Shown here one piece after another: positions 54,654 to 63,605 of a stretch of 64,000 nucleotides of DNA. Source of the stretch: Flavobacterium magnum (GTDB lineage: Bacteria; Bacteroidota; Bacteroidia; Flavobacteriales; Flavobacteriaceae); contig NZ_CP028811.1 in assembly GCF_003055625.1 (NCBI RefSeq), forward strand, positions 1,364,001 through 1,428,000, written 5' to 3'. Both the position numbers and the translations under genes were made by a program. The notes under the pieces are model-generated. The model was not told the DNA's origin and made no database searches. It worked only from the letters and a program-made list of their open reading frames with translations. How positions within the stretch are numbered: position 1 is the first letter of the stretch; every line of letters begins with the position of its first letter.

Positions 54654-56174
54654 ATGAAAAAACTATTACTATTTACGGGTCTCCTTTTGGGCTCCCTGAG
54701 CATGTATGCCCAGCTTACGTGCGCTACTGCAACGAACATCAGTGGTTCAGGCACATTTGTTTGTCCGGCTATTACGGGTACCTATCCGTCAGGAACGGGG
54801 TTGTGCATAGCAGGAACAGCTACGCCAAAAGCTATTTGGTATAAATTTACGCCTTCTGCGAGCGGATTATTGTCAGTTACAAGTGTAATTGCCGCTAACC
54901 CTGTTGCATCGACAGACACGCGTTTGAGCATTTACAGCGGTACTTGTGCTGCTTACACTTGCGTAGATTACAACGATGACATTAATGAAGCCGGTGGCGA
55001 TTATCGTTCGGTGCTTAACAATATCACTGTAACTGCAAACACGACTTACTACATCGTATGGGATAACAGGTGGTCTGCTACTGGATTTTCATTTGAGGTA
55101 ACCTTTACACCTCAAACTTGTTTCCAGCCAACAGGTTTTACCTACACTGCTCCTCCAACCACTACTTCAGTTTCTTTAGGATGGACAGAACCTGCACAGG
55201 GGTTCCCTTCCGGATACGATTTTGAGTATGGTCCTAAAGGATTTACCCAAGGTACAGGGACGATGTTGTCAACTGCTGATACAAGCATCGCGTTAACTAC
55301 ATTGAGTCCGAACTCTATCTACGATTTCTACATCAGGTCTAATTGTGGATTTGGCGATTACAGCGTTTGGGCTGGTCCTATTTCTTTTGCTACCGTATTT
55401 ACTTCTGCACCGACTCCTTACAACACAAGCTTCGAAGAAACCAATTTCGGATTTATCGGATGGACTCAGGATGCTCCGGACAACTACGCCGGAGAAACAT
55501 GGAGTGTGTATCCTGCAGGCGTTGGAAGTACTTTAGTTCAGGATGGAGCCAATATGGCTTTGATTTTCGCAGGAACCGTTGCTCAGGGCAATAACGACGT
55601 GTGGTTGCTTTCAAGAGGGGTGGATTTGACAGCGAATGCTCCTGTTACTGTTTCTTACTACATCAGAAATTATTTGGGTACAGGTGCAACAGGTTCTTCA
55701 ACATATGAACTGAAAGCCGGTATGACCCAGGATATCGCCGGAATGACAATTCCAGTTGCTGCCGAGACTGTATCGGACGTTACTTATGTTCAAAAAACTT
55801 ATACATTTACTCCTGCTACAACCGGAACTTACTATTTAGGTTTCCATTCTACAAACGCAGCTAACACAACGGCCCAGGCGACTTTCCTTGACAATGTAAG
55901 CGTTAGTCAGGTTTTGGGTACTGAAGATGTGCTTGCGTCGCAGTTCTCAGTATATCCTAATCCAACGTCTAATGTTGTGAACATCAGCAATACTTTAGAT
56001 GCGATGATCACTAAAGTGACTATTACGGACCTGAAAGGCCGTACAGTGAAAAGCAACAACGTTGCTGCTGCTTCAAACATCCAGATCAGTACTTCAGATT
56101 TGTCTTCAGGTGTTTACATGCTGAACATTACTTCTGACAAAGGAACTGTAGTAAAGAAAATTATTAAGAAATAA
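54654..56174 (+). CDS. Secreted protein with fibronectin type III-like region and T9SS type A sorting domain
   Basis: A 506-residue exported protein. Signal peptide about 1-19 (ending SMYAQ); a pre-peptidase-like beta domain (about 22-150, WYKFTPSASGLLSV then YYIVWDNRW); a fibronectin type III-like domain (about 155-245); a MAM/cleaved-adhesin-like domain (about 258-420, with PYNTSFEETNFGFIGWTQD); and the type A sorting domain (about 425-506: SQFSVYPNPTSNVVNIS and a Lys-rich end). It has no catalytic motif. Codons end more often in T or A than in neighbouring genes. It lies between the two SAM-controlled units but carries its own terminator, so a link to methionine metabolism is not implied. 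Confidence 0.88.
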   Translation: MKKLLLFTGLLLGSLSMYAQLTCATATNISGSGTFVCPAITGTYPSGTGLCIAGTATPKAIWYKFTPSASGLLSVTSVIAANPVASTDTRLSIYSGTCAAYTCVDYNDDINEAGGDYRSVLNNITVTANTTYYIVWDNRWSATGFSFEVTFTPQTCFQPTGFTYTAPPTTTSVSLGWTEPAQGFPSGYDFEYGPKGFTQGTGTMLSTADTSIALTTLSPNSIYDFYIRSNCGFGDYSVWAGPISFATVFTSAPTPYNTSFEETNFGFIGWTQDAPDNYAGETWSVYPAGVGSTLVQDGANMALIFAGTVAQGNNDVWLLSRGVDLTANAPVTVSYYIRNYLGTGATGSSTYELKAGMTQDIAGMTIPVAAETVSDVTYVQKTYTFTPATTGTYYLGFHSTNAANTTAQATFLDNVSVSQVLGTEDVLASQFSVYPNPTSNVVNISNTLDAMITKVTITDLKGRTVKSNNVAAASNIQISTSDLSSGVYMLNITSDKGTVVKKIIKK

Positions 56175-56193
56175 TTTTCTTTATCATCATATC

Positions 56194-56220
56194 AAAGCCC
56201 GCTTCACAGCGGGCTTTTTT
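56194..56220 (+). terminator. Terminator of the T9SS type A protein gene
   Basis: AAAGCCCGC (56194-56202) pairs with GCGGGCTTT (56209-56217), loop TTCACA, followed by a T-run. Confidence 0.92.
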
Positions 56221-56264
56221 ATTTGACTACACTAAAACGTTTTCGCAATAAGTCTCACGATTTT

Positions 56265-56295
56265 TTGCAAATGCAGTTTCTAATCGTTTACTTTG
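56265..56295 (+). promoter_or_regulatory. Promoter candidate for the metH-metF transcript
   Basis: TTG (56265-56267), 20 bp, TTACTTTG (56288-56295), one base from the -7 consensus. The start site would lie about 15 nt before the SAM-I riboswitch. Confidence 0.5.
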
Positions 56296-56317
56296 CGGTG
56301 TTCATTATCTTATTGAA

Positions 56318-56417
56318 AGTTATCACGAAAGGCAGAGGGATTAGACCCGTTGAAGCCTTAGCAACCCTTTACCCTTAAAGAAGGTGCTACATTCTACCGG
56401 TTCCCGGATAGATAACG
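56318..56417 (+). promoter_or_regulatory. SAM-I (S-box) riboswitch upstream of metH
   Basis: The aptamer core is plain: P1 arm GTTATC (56319-56324) closes with GATAAC (56411-56416). Between them come the SAM-I elements GAAAGGCAGAGGGATTAGAC, CCGTTGAAGCC, TTAGCAACCCTT and AAGGTGCTA. SAM binding stabilises P1 and turns the downstream genes off. The expression platform is probably at 56405-56441, where GGATAG and CTATCC flank a T-run. The genes controlled, metH and probably metF, make methionine. Confidence 0.93.
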
Positions 56418-56480
56418 ACATAGATATTTTTTTCTATCCACTACCTTCCTGATGACATTCAATAAATGCAAATTTATAGT

Positions 56481-57485
56481 ATGTCAAAAACAATCCAGAA
56501 TACCATTCGTGAAAGGATTCTCGTGCTCGACGGCGCCATGGGTACCATGCTGCAGCGCTACGATTTCTCAGAAGAGGATTTCCGCGGGACCCGATTCAGG
56601 GATTTTCCATATCCGTTGAAAGGAAATAATGACCTGCTGTCCTTAACGCAGCCACAGGCGATCAGGGAAGTACACCGTTTGTATCTCGAGGCAGGGGCAG
56701 ATATCATTGAAACCAATACTTTTTCGTCGACAGCTATCGGTATGGCCGATTACCACCTCGAGGAATTCGTGTATGAACTTAATTTCGAATCGGCCCGGAT
56801 CGCCCGTGAAGTCGCTGACGAATTTACGGCATCAAACCCGGATAAGCCGCGGTTTGTTGCCGGATCAATCGGCCCGACCAACAGGACCGCCAGCATGTCC
56901 CCGGATGTCAATGATCCCGGTTTTCGCGCCATTACATTCGACGAACTCAAAGTAGCTTACAAGCAGCAAGCTGAAGCGCTCCTTGATGGAGGATGTGACC
57001 TGATCCTGGTGGAAACCGTTTTTGACACGCTGAATGCCAAAGCAGCCTTATTCGCCATAGAAGAAGTGAAGGAAGCCCGTCATTCAGATGTTCCGGTTAT
57101 GGTGTCAGGGACCATCACCGACGCCTCCGGCAGGACCTTGTCAGGACAAACCGTCGAGGCTTTCCTGATTTCGATTGAACACCTCCCTTTGTTGAGTGTA
57201 GGGTTCAACTGCGCTCTGGGCGCCGATCAGCTAAAGCCTTACCTGAAGCGGCTTTCGCGCAATACAAGCCTGAATATTTCAGCACATCCTAACGCGGGGC
57301 TGCCAAACGCCTTCGGACGATACGACCAGACGCCTGAGGAAATGCAGACACTGATCAGGGAATACCTCAATGACAATCTGGTCAATATTATCGGAGGATG
57401 CTGCGGCACCACCCCTGCGCATATCAAACTCATTGCGGAAGCAGCCGCAACCTGTAAGCCAAGACCTATTTTAGAAAACGCCTGA
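56481..57485 (+). CDS. metH: Methionine synthase, homocysteine-binding module (split MetH, first part)
   Basis: A 334-residue protein equal to the N-terminal homocysteine S-methyltransferase domain of cobalamin-dependent MetH. The zinc-binding cysteines are present: Cys in VGFNCALG and the Cys pair in [23 protein letters not shown] opens the domain and ETNTFSST and GSIGPTNR follow. The start at 56481 (MSKTIQN) is preferred to the ATG at 56466. It joins the second part by a 1-bp TGATG overlap, so the two chains should be made in step. Together they total 1224 residues, about the length of one-piece MetH. The cut falls cleanly between domains, so this is a split and not a frameshift. Confidence 0.93.
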   Translation: MSKTIQNTIRERILVLDGAMGTMLQRYDFSEEDFRGTRFRDFPYPLKGNNDLLSLTQPQAIREVHRLYLEAGADIIETNTFSSTAIGMADYHLEEFVYELNFESARIAREVADEFTASNPDKPRFVAGSIGPTNRTASMSPDVNDPGFRAITFDELKVAYKQQAEALLDGGCDLILVETVFDTLNAKAALFAIEEVKEARHSDVPVMVSGTITDASGRTLSGQTVEAFLISIEHLPLLSVGFNCALGADQLKPYLKRLSRNTSLNISAHPNAGLPNAFGRYDQTPEEMQTLIREYLNDNLVNIIGGCCGTTPAHIKLIAEAAATCKPRPILENA

Positions 57486-60157
57486 TGCCTCAAAATAAAT
57501 ATTTAAGACTGTCCGGCCTCGAGCCGTTGATCATTACACCGGAAACCAATTTCGTCAATATCGGAGAACGTACCAACGTCACAGGCTCCCGGAAATTTCT
57601 CCGCCTTATCAAGGAGGAACGTTACGAAGAGGCACTCGACATCGCGCGTGCACAGGTTGATGGCGGCGCGCAGATCATCGATGTAAATATGGATGAAGGC
57701 ATGCTCGACGGCGTTCATGCGATGACGGTTTTCCTGAATCTCATTGCTTCCGAGCCCGACATTGCCCGCGTGCCGGTAATGATCGACAGCTCAAAGTGGG
57801 AAATCATCGAAGCAGGCCTCAAGGTCACACAGGGGAAAAGCATTGTCAATTCCATTTCACTGAAGGAAGGCGAAGACCGCTTCATCAGCCAGGCCAAACT
57901 GATCAAACGTTATGGCGCCGCAGTGATTGTTATGGCTTTTGACGAAACCGGACAGGCTGATACCTATGCGCGACGCATTGAAATCTGCAAAAGATCATAT
58001 GAGCTGTTGGTAAACCAGGTGCACTTTCCCGCCGAAGACATCATTTTTGATCCGAATATTTTTCCTGTCGCTACCGGGATGGAGGAGCACAGGTTAAATG
58101 CTCTGGACTTCTTCAAGGCGACCAAATGGATCAGGCAAAACCTGCCCTATGCGCATGTCAGTGGCGGCGTGAGCAATGTGTCATTTTCGTTCCGCGGTAA
58201 TGATAAAGTCCGTGAGGCCATGCACTCCGCTTTCCTGTACCACGCCATACGGCACGGCATGACCATGGGCATTGTCAATCCTGAGATGCTCGAAATATAC
58301 GATGACATTCCGAAAGACCTGCTCGAACGGGTAGAAGATGTATTACTGAACCGGCGTGACGACGCTACGGAACGGTTGCTTGATTTCGCCGAAAACATCA
58401 AAGGAGATAGCAAAGTAGCGGAAAAGGCGGTGCAGGAATGGCGCTCCGGAACGCTGCAGGACCGAATTACCCATGCGCTGGTTAAAGGTATTGACGAGTT
58501 TATCGAGGCAGATGTTGAAGAAGCCCGTCTTCTGGCTGCAAGACCCATCCATGTGATTGAGGTCAACCTCATGGCCGGGATGAATGTCGTCGGGGATTTG
58601 TTCGGAAGCGGGAAGATGTTCCTGCCACAAGTAGTCAAGTCGGCCCGCGTAATGAAAAAGGCAGTGGCCTACCTGCTGCCGTTTATAGAAGCAGGCAAAG
58701 CCAATGCCAGCAGCGCAAATGCCAAAATCCTGATGGCTACCGTTAAGGGTGACGTGCACGACATTGGGAAAAACATTGTGTCGGTAGTCCTGGCGTGCAA
58801 CAATTATGACATCATCGACCTTGGCGTGATGGTGCCGCCGGAAAAGATTATCGAAGCCGCAGTAAAGGAGAATGTCGACATCATCGGGCTCAGCGGACTG
58901 ATTACGCCGTCCCTCGATGAGATGGTCTATCTCGCAAAGGAACTTGAAAGCCGGAACATCAAAATCCCGGTCATGATTGGTGGGGCCACGACATCGCGCG
59001 CCCATACGGCCGTGAAGATTGCCCCGGAATACAGCCATACTGTGGTCCATGTGAACGACGCTTCGCGCGCGGTAACGGTCGCCGGGGATCTGATCAATGC
59101 GTCCGGAAAGGACGCCTACGCGCGGCTGCTGCGTTCGGAATATGACAGTTTGAGGGAGGGCTACCTGAATCGTGCCAGGGACAAGCAATACCTGACCATC
59201 GGCGATGCCAGAAAGAATAAATGGTCATTGGACTGGGAAAATTTCAATCCTGCCACCCCGAATGTCACAGGCGTAAAAACCGTGGAGGTCGATCCCGCGG
59301 TATTGGTGCCCTACATCGACTGGACGCCTTTTTTCCGTACCTGGGAACTTTTCGGGAAATACCCCGCGATACTGGAGGATGCAGTCGTCGGCGAACAGGC
59401 CACTGCATTGTTTGAGGATGCCAAAACCCTGCTGCACCGGATTTTGCAAGAGAAGCGGTTTACGGCCAAAGCGGTGTTCGGTATTTTTGAAGCGAACCAG
59501 GTGGACGATGACGACATCCAGGTCTGTGACGAACACGGAAATGTGCTGGAGCGGTTTATAACCTTACGCCAGCAATCCCAGAAAACCAAGGGCGCCACAA
59601 ACCTGGCGCTGGCCGATTTCATTGCACCGAAAGCCTCAGGGAAGAAGGACTACATCGGGGCGTTTTGCGTAACGACGGGATTTGGGGTCGACGAATGGGC
59701 GGCCGAATTTGAGAGAGATCTCGACGATTACAACGCCATCATGGTGAAAGCCCTGGCCGACCGGCTTGCGGAAGCTTTCGCTGAATACCTGCACGAGCAG
59801 GTCAGGACCGAATGGTGGGGCTACGCTGCAGGTGAAAGCCTTAGCAAAGAGGCATTAATCGAGGAAGAGTACAGGGGCATCCGCCCGGCGCCCGGTTATC
59901 CCGCGTGCCCGGACCACCTGGAAAAGCCGACAATCTGGAAGTTGCTCGATGTCGAAAAGAATATTGGGGTGACGCTCACGGAAAGTATGGCCATGTGGCC
60001 CGCCGCTTCGGTGTCAGGGTATTATTTTGCCCATCCGCAAAGCAAGTATTTCGGACTCGGGAAAATTACTGACGACCAGGTACAGGATTACGCAAAGCGT
60101 CGCGGGATTGCAGTGGATGAAGCAAGGAAATGGCTGAGTCCGAACATCGTGGACTGA
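57485..60157 (+). CDS. metH: Methionine synthase, folate/cobalamin/activation modules (split MetH, second part)
   Basis: An 890-residue protein carrying the rest of MetH: the pterin-binding domain (about 15-280, with [14 protein letters not shown] and [11 protein letters not shown]), the cap and cobalamin domain (about 310-540, with [11 protein letters not shown], whose His is the lower cobalt ligand) and the SAM-dependent activation domain (about 560-885, with [14 protein letters not shown]). It takes the methyl group from methyl-THF supplied by MetF and passes it to homocysteine bound by the first chain. All key motifs are intact. Confidence 0.96.
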   Translation: MPQNKYLRLSGLEPLIITPETNFVNIGERTNVTGSRKFLRLIKEERYEEALDIARAQVDGGAQIIDVNMDEGMLDGVHAMTVFLNLIASEPDIARVPVMIDSSKWEIIEAGLKVTQGKSIVNSISLKEGEDRFISQAKLIKRYGAAVIVMAFDETGQADTYARRIEICKRSYELLVNQVHFPAEDIIFDPNIFPVATGMEEHRLNALDFFKATKWIRQNLPYAHVSGGVSNVSFSFRGNDKVREAMHSAFLYHAIRHGMTMGIVNPEMLEIYDDIPKDLLERVEDVLLNRRDDATERLLDFAENIKGDSKVAEKAVQEWRSGTLQDRITHALVKGIDEFIEADVEEARLLAARPIHVIEVNLMAGMNVVGDLFGSGKMFLPQVVKSARVMKKAVAYLLPFIEAGKANASSANAKILMATVKGDVHDIGKNIVSVVLACNNYDIIDLGVMVPPEKIIEAAVKENVDIIGLSGLITPSLDEMVYLAKELESRNIKIPVMIGGATTSRAHTAVKIAPEYSHTVVHVNDASRAVTVAGDLINASGKDAYARLLRSEYDSLREGYLNRARDKQYLTIGDARKNKWSLDWENFNPATPNVTGVKTVEVDPAVLVPYIDWTPFFRTWELFGKYPAILEDAVVGEQATALFEDAKTLLHRILQEKRFTAKAVFGIFEANQVDDDDIQVCDEHGNVLERFITLRQQSQKTKGATNLALADFIAPKASGKKDYIGAFCVTTGFGVDEWAAEFERDLDDYNAIMVKALADRLAEAFAEYLHEQVRTEWWGYAAGESLSKEALIEEEYRGIRPAPGYPACPDHLEKPTIWKLLDVEKNIGVTLTESMAMWPAASVSGYYFAHPQSKYFGLGKITDDQVQDYAKRRGIAVDEARKWLSPNIVD

Positions 60158-60159
60158 AC

Positions 60160-60262
60160 GCGCCGACCGCGTTAGGGATAGAGGCGGCAGCCCGCAGTCC
60201 CGTTTTTTACGGGGCGAGGACTACAGCCGAAAGCCCGGGCCGCAGGCAACGCCGGCAAATTG
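60160..60262 (+). repeat. Dispersed intergenic repeat, copy 3
   Basis: GCGTTAGGGATAGAGGCGGC is followed by a GC-rich hairpin (CCCG, T-run, CGGG), then GGACTACAGCCGAAAGCCCG and GGCCGCAGGC. The order matches copy 1 and, more loosely, copy 2. It fills the 130-bp gap between metH and metF and could fold as a stable stem. Confidence 0.55.
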
Positions 60263-60287
60263 TTTTAACCGATTTTTAAAATTGATT

Positions 60288-61244
60288 ATGAAAGTAACAC
60301 AGCATATAGACAACGCGCAGGGAAAAACCCTTTTTTCTTTCGAGATCCTGCCGCCGCTGAAAGGCCAGAACATCCGCTCTATTTTTGACAGCATCGATCC
60401 GCTCATGGAATTCAATCCGCCGTTTATCGATGTGACCTACCACCGCGAGGAATTCGAATTCAGGGAGCTCGACAACGGGCTGCTCGAAAAAAAGATCGTG
60501 AAGAAGCGGCCGGGAACCGTAGGCATCTGCGCGGCCATACAGAACAAATACCAGGTGGATGCGATTCCGCACATCTTATGCGGCGGTTTTACCAGGGAAG
60601 ATACCGAGAATTTCCTTATTGATATTGATTTCCTGGGGATCCAGAATGTTGTGGCGCTGCGCGGCGATGCCATCAAGAGCGAGATTTATTTTCGGCCGGA
60701 AAAAGAAGGGCACCATTATGCATCAGAGCTGGTGACGCAGATTGACAACCTCAATAAGGGCATTTACCTGGATCCGGAATTGCAGAATTCAGCACGGACG
60801 GATTTCTGTATCGGTGTGGCGGGCTACCCGGAAAAGCATATGGAAGCACCCAGTCCGGACAGCGACATTTATTTCCTGAAGCAGAAAATCAAGAATGGTG
60901 CGCAGTACATCATCACGCAGATGTTTTTCGACAACAAGAAGTATTTTGATTTTGTAGCCAAATGCCGCGTTGAAGGCATTACCGTACCAATTATCCCGGG
61001 ACTTAAACCGATCGCAACGAAAAAGCAGCTCAATATGATACCGCACCGATTTAAGGTCGATTTGCCCGACGAGCTGATCATGTCGGTCGTAAAAGCAAAG
61101 GATAACGATACGGTCAGGCAAATCGGGATTGAATGGTGTATCGAGCAAAGTAAGGAATTGGTGAGCGCCGGAATCCCTGTGCTGCATTATTACTCGATGG
61201 GAAAAGCCGAGAATATCCGAGCTATTGCCAAAGAGGTTTTTTAG
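60288..61244 (+). CDS. metF: 5,10-methylenetetrahydrofolate reductase
   Basis: A 318-residue FAD enzyme that makes the methyl-THF used by MetH. Family marks are FSFEILPPLKG (catalytic Glu), PPFIDVTYHREE, ILCGGFTREDTENFLID, NVVALRGDAI, CIGVAGYPEKHMEAP and YIITQMFFDN. The start at 60288 (MKVTQH) is chosen over an ATG two codons earlier. It lies 130 bp after metH on the same strand and should share the SAM-I-controlled transcript, unless the repeat between them stops transcription. Confidence 0.97.
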   Translation: MKVTQHIDNAQGKTLFSFEILPPLKGQNIRSIFDSIDPLMEFNPPFIDVTYHREEFEFRELDNGLLEKKIVKKRPGTVGICAAIQNKYQVDAIPHILCGGFTREDTENFLIDIDFLGIQNVVALRGDAIKSEIYFRPEKEGHHYASELVTQIDNLNKGIYLDPELQNSARTDFCIGVAGYPEKHMEAPSPDSDIYFLKQKIKNGAQYIITQMFFDNKKYFDFVAKCRVEGITVPIIPGLKPIATKKQLNMIPHRFKVDLPDELIMSVVKAKDNDTVRQIGIEWCIEQSKELVSAGIPVLHYYSMGKAENIRAIAKEVF

Positions 61245-61263
61245 GGATTTATTTTTCCGATCA

Positions 61264-62163
61264 TTAGCGCTTTGCAGTCACATCCCTGAAAATCGCCTCT
61301 AGGTTTTTATTCTTTTGGTTCAACTGAAGCGTACGCAAACCATTAGCGCTGGCAAAATCAAAAACTGCCGGACGCATGTCTGCTTCGGAACGGAATGTGA
61401 GTTCCCACGTCATGTCATGTACATTTTTGTAGGCGACCAGTTCCGGGATGGCAGCGATGAGCTGTTCCTCGACCTTGAAGTCGAATTCGACCTCAATGAT
61501 CTGCTCGGCCCTTTCCTTGAGGTTGGTCAGCTTCTTGTCAGTGACGATTTTTCCCTTATTGATGATGATCACGCGGTCGCAGATGGCTTCCACTTCCTGC
61601 ATGATGTGCGTAGAGAGAAACACGGTTTTGTCTTTGCCAACATTGCGGATGACGTTGCGGATTTCGACCAATTGGTTCGGGTCGAGTCCGGTGGTGGGCT
61701 CGTCGAGAATCAACACGTCAGGGTTGTGCAGCAGGGCATTGGCCAATCCTACGCGCTGGCGGTATCCTTTCGAAAGTTGCCCGATTTTCTTGTGGCTTTC
61801 CGGTGACAGGCCGGTCAGGGTGATGACTTCCTCAACCCTTTGCTTTTGTACTTTGTACACGTCGGCATTGAAGGCTAGGTATTCGCGTACATACAGGTCG
61901 AGGTACAGCGGATTGTGTTCCGGCAGGTAGCCAACCGACTGCTGCACGGCTTTCTGGTCTGTCCGGACATCGTGCCCGTTTACTGACGCAGTGCCTTCGT
62001 CAGCGCTGAGGTAGGTGGTCAGGATTTTCATCAGCGTGGATTTACCGGCGCCGTTCGGACCTAAAAAACCTACGATTTCTCCCTTGTCGACCGTAAAGGT
62101 TACATTGTCCAGGGCTTTCTGGGTTCCGTAATGCTTCGAAATATTGCTGACCGATATTGACAT
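61264..62163 (-). CDS. gldA: Gliding-motility ABC transporter ATP-binding protein GldA
   Basis: A 299-residue ABC ATPase. Walker A is GFLGPNGAGKSTLM (about residues 34-47), the signature is LSKGYRQRVGLANALL, Walker B is VLILDEPTTGLDP, and the switch His follows in FLSTHIMQEVEAI. The C-terminal 80 residues form the DUF4162-like tail (ending in LEAIFRDVTAKR). GldA with GldF and GldG is needed for gliding in Flavobacterium relatives; neither partner lies here, which is the usual arrangement. The start at 62163 (MSISVSNISKHYG) is the family start; a longer frame is not credible. Confidence 0.9.
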   Translation of the reverse strand: MSISVSNISKHYGTQKALDNVTFTVDKGEIVGFLGPNGAGKSTLMKILTTYLSADEGTASVNGHDVRTDQKAVQQSVGYLPEHNPLYLDLYVREYLAFNADVYKVQKQRVEEVITLTGLSPESHKKIGQLSKGYRQRVGLANALLHNPDVLILDEPTTGLDPNQLVEIRNVIRNVGKDKTVFLSTHIMQEVEAICDRVIIINKGKIVTDKKLTNLKERAEQIIEVEFDFKVEEQLIAAIPELVAYKNVHDMTWELTFRSEADMRPAVFDFASANGLRTLQLNQKNKNLEAIFRDVTAKR

Positions 62164-62180
62164 GACAAAATGTATTTCGG

Positions 62181-62214
62181 CAAAAGTAAATAAATGCCGC
62201 GTTAATTTTTTCAA
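62181..62214 (-). promoter_or_regulatory. Promoter of gldA
   Basis: Minus strand: TTG (62212-62214), 23 bp, TACTTTTG (62181-62188), a full -7 match 17 bp before the ATG. The spacer is at the long end. Confidence 0.55.
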
Positions 62215-62231
62215 AAAAAAGCATTCATTTG

Positions 62232-62261
62232 TTGAAACGAAAACAAAATTTTCTATTTTAG
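62232..62261 (+). promoter_or_regulatory. Orphan promoter upstream of the DAHP synthase gene
   Basis: TTG (62232-62234), 19 bp, TATTTTAG (62254-62261), one base from consensus. It points at the terminator-like hairpin only a few nucleotides beyond its start site. Confidence 0.4.
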
Positions 62262-62273
62262 CCCTGATAACAG

Positions 62274-62300
62274 AAAGCCCTGTTTGCTAAGGGCTTTTTA
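62274..62300 (+). terminator. First plus-strand terminator upstream of the DAHP synthase gene
   Basis: AAAGCCCT (62274-62281) pairs with AGGGCTTT (62290-62297), followed by T residues. No plus-strand gene ends nearby, since gldA on the opposite strand lies to the left. Confidence 0.75.
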
Positions 62301-62370
62301 CACCAATCTGTTTGTCACAATGAAAGATTGCTGTACGGTTATTTGAAAATTATTAATTCAAGACTAATAT

Positions 62371-62398
62371 AAATCCCGGAGCGAACCGGGATTTTTTT
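62371..62398 (+). terminator. Second plus-strand terminator upstream of the DAHP synthase gene
   Basis: AAATCCCGG (62371-62379) pairs with CCGGGATTT (62386-62394), loop AGCGAA, followed by a T-run. It lies 70 bp before the gene start and upstream of the -7 box at 62434. Confidence 0.85.
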
Positions 62399-62433
62399 GT
62401 GCTCTCAATTTATCAAAAGGGCATTGAAGGCCT

Positions 62434-62441
62434 TATCTTTG
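62434..62441 (+). promoter_or_regulatory. -7 promoter box for the DAHP synthase gene
   Basis: TATCTTTG, a full TAnnTTTG match, 26 bp before the ATG at 62468. No -33 TTG at standard spacing. Confidence 0.5.
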
Positions 62442-62467
62442 CAAAGAATTTTACCCACGCCAAAGTT

Positions 62468-63550
62468 ATGAAGAACAACAAGGATATGAGGAAGTGGCTT
62501 GACGAATTTAAACTCGATCATCCACTGGTCATCGCGGGTCCATGCAGTGCCGAAACCCAGTCACAGGTGCTGCGGATCGCGCATGATTTGAAGGACTCGG
62601 ATGTCAGTATTTTCAGGGCCGGGATCTGGAAACCCAGGACACGTCCGGGCGGTTTTGAAGGTGTGGGCGCAATAGGGCTCGAGTGGCTTCAGCGCGCCAA
62701 AGCGGAAACGGGCCTGCTCATGGCCGTCGAAGTGGCGAATGCCACACACGTCAAACTGGCACTGGAGCACGGTATCGATGTGTTCTGGATTGGCGCCCGG
62801 ACGACGGTCAATCCTTTTGCAGTGCAGGAAATTGCGGAGACCCTCGCAGGAACTGACAAAATTGTACTGGTCAAAAATCCGGTCAATCCTGACCTTGCAT
62901 TATGGATTGGCGGCGTCGAGCGGCTTTACAATGCCGGTATTCAAAAGCTTGGGGTAATCCACCGTGGGTTTTCGACCTATGAAAAGACCAAATACCGCAA
63001 CATCCCGGAATGGCAGATTGCCATCGAACTGCAGAACCGTTTTCCGGACCTGCCATTGATTTGTGATCCCTCCCACATTACCGGCCGGCGTGACATGATC
63101 GCTGAGGTGTCGCAGCAGGCATTGGACCTCAATTATGACGGGCTGATGATCGAGACGCATGACGATCCTGACCACGCCTGGAGCGACGCCGCCCAACAGG
63201 TGACGCCGGCAGTATTGAAGGAAATTTTCAAGGAGCTCAAGGTCAGGAAGGCGTCTTCCGAAGAAGATGATTTCAATGCCGAAATGATCAAACTGCGCGC
63301 CCAAATCGATGTGGCCGACAGTAAAATCATTGAAATACTGGGCAACCGGATGAAGATTTCCGAACAGATCGGGGCGCTTAAAAAGACTAAAAATGTATCG
63401 GTATTGCAAAGCCAGCGCTGGAAAGAGATACAACAAAAAATGATCCTTGAGGGTGGGCAAAAGGGCCTCAGCGAGGAATTTATACTGCGGATATTCAGGG
63501 CGATCCATCAGGAAAGCATCACCCATCAGGAGAAAATCATCAACAGTTGA
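62468..63550 (+). CDS. Bifunctional DAHP synthase / chorismate mutase
   Basis: A 360-residue fusion that catalyses the entry step of the shikimate pathway and the chorismate-to-prephenate branch. The N-terminal DAHP synthase domain (about 1-255) is of the KDO8P-synthase-like type: HPLVIAGPCSAET, RAGIWKPRTRPGGFEGVG, WIGARTTVNPFAVQ, HRGFSTYEKTKYRN and LICDPSHITGRRD. The C-terminal AroQ-type chorismate mutase (about 268-355) shows KLRAQIDVADSKIIEILGNR, ISEQIGALKK and the closing IHQESI. Fusion lets the mutase product regulate the synthase in relatives. The start at 62468 (MKNNKDMRKWL) is chosen as it follows the -7 box. Confidence 0.94.
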   Translation: MKNNKDMRKWLDEFKLDHPLVIAGPCSAETQSQVLRIAHDLKDSDVSIFRAGIWKPRTRPGGFEGVGAIGLEWLQRAKAETGLLMAVEVANATHVKLALEHGIDVFWIGARTTVNPFAVQEIAETLAGTDKIVLVKNPVNPDLALWIGGVERLYNAGIQKLGVIHRGFSTYEKTKYRNIPEWQIAIELQNRFPDLPLICDPSHITGRRDMIAEVSQQALDLNYDGLMIETHDDPDHAWSDAAQQVTPAVLKEIFKELKVRKASSEEDDFNAEMIKLRAQIDVADSKIIEILGNRMKISEQIGALKKTKNVSVLQSQRWKEIQQKMILEGGQKGLSEEFILRIFRAIHQESITHQEKIINS

Positions 63551-63576
63551 TTTTAGCAAAAAAAATATTACTTTTG
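63547..63576 (+). promoter_or_regulatory. Promoter of the last gene
   Basis: TTG (63547-63549), 19 bp, TACTTTTG (63569-63576): a complete -33/-7 pair, 29 bp before the ATG at 63606. Confidence 0.75.
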
Positions 63577-63605
63577 GCGCACACAAAACATAAAAAACAA
63601 GTAAA

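Noticed and set aside
58343..59188. 281-residue open frame opposite metH
   Set aside because: Antisense shadow of the cobalamin and pterin domains of MetH.
56466..60157. Frameshift in metH
   Set aside because: The break is exactly between domains, with a proper stop, an overlapping ATG and no lost residues; a true gene split is the better reading.
53169..61244. T9SS type A protein as part of the SAM regulon
   Set aside because: It lies between the two SAM-controlled units but starts after its own upstream region and ends in a strong terminator before the SAM-I riboswitch.
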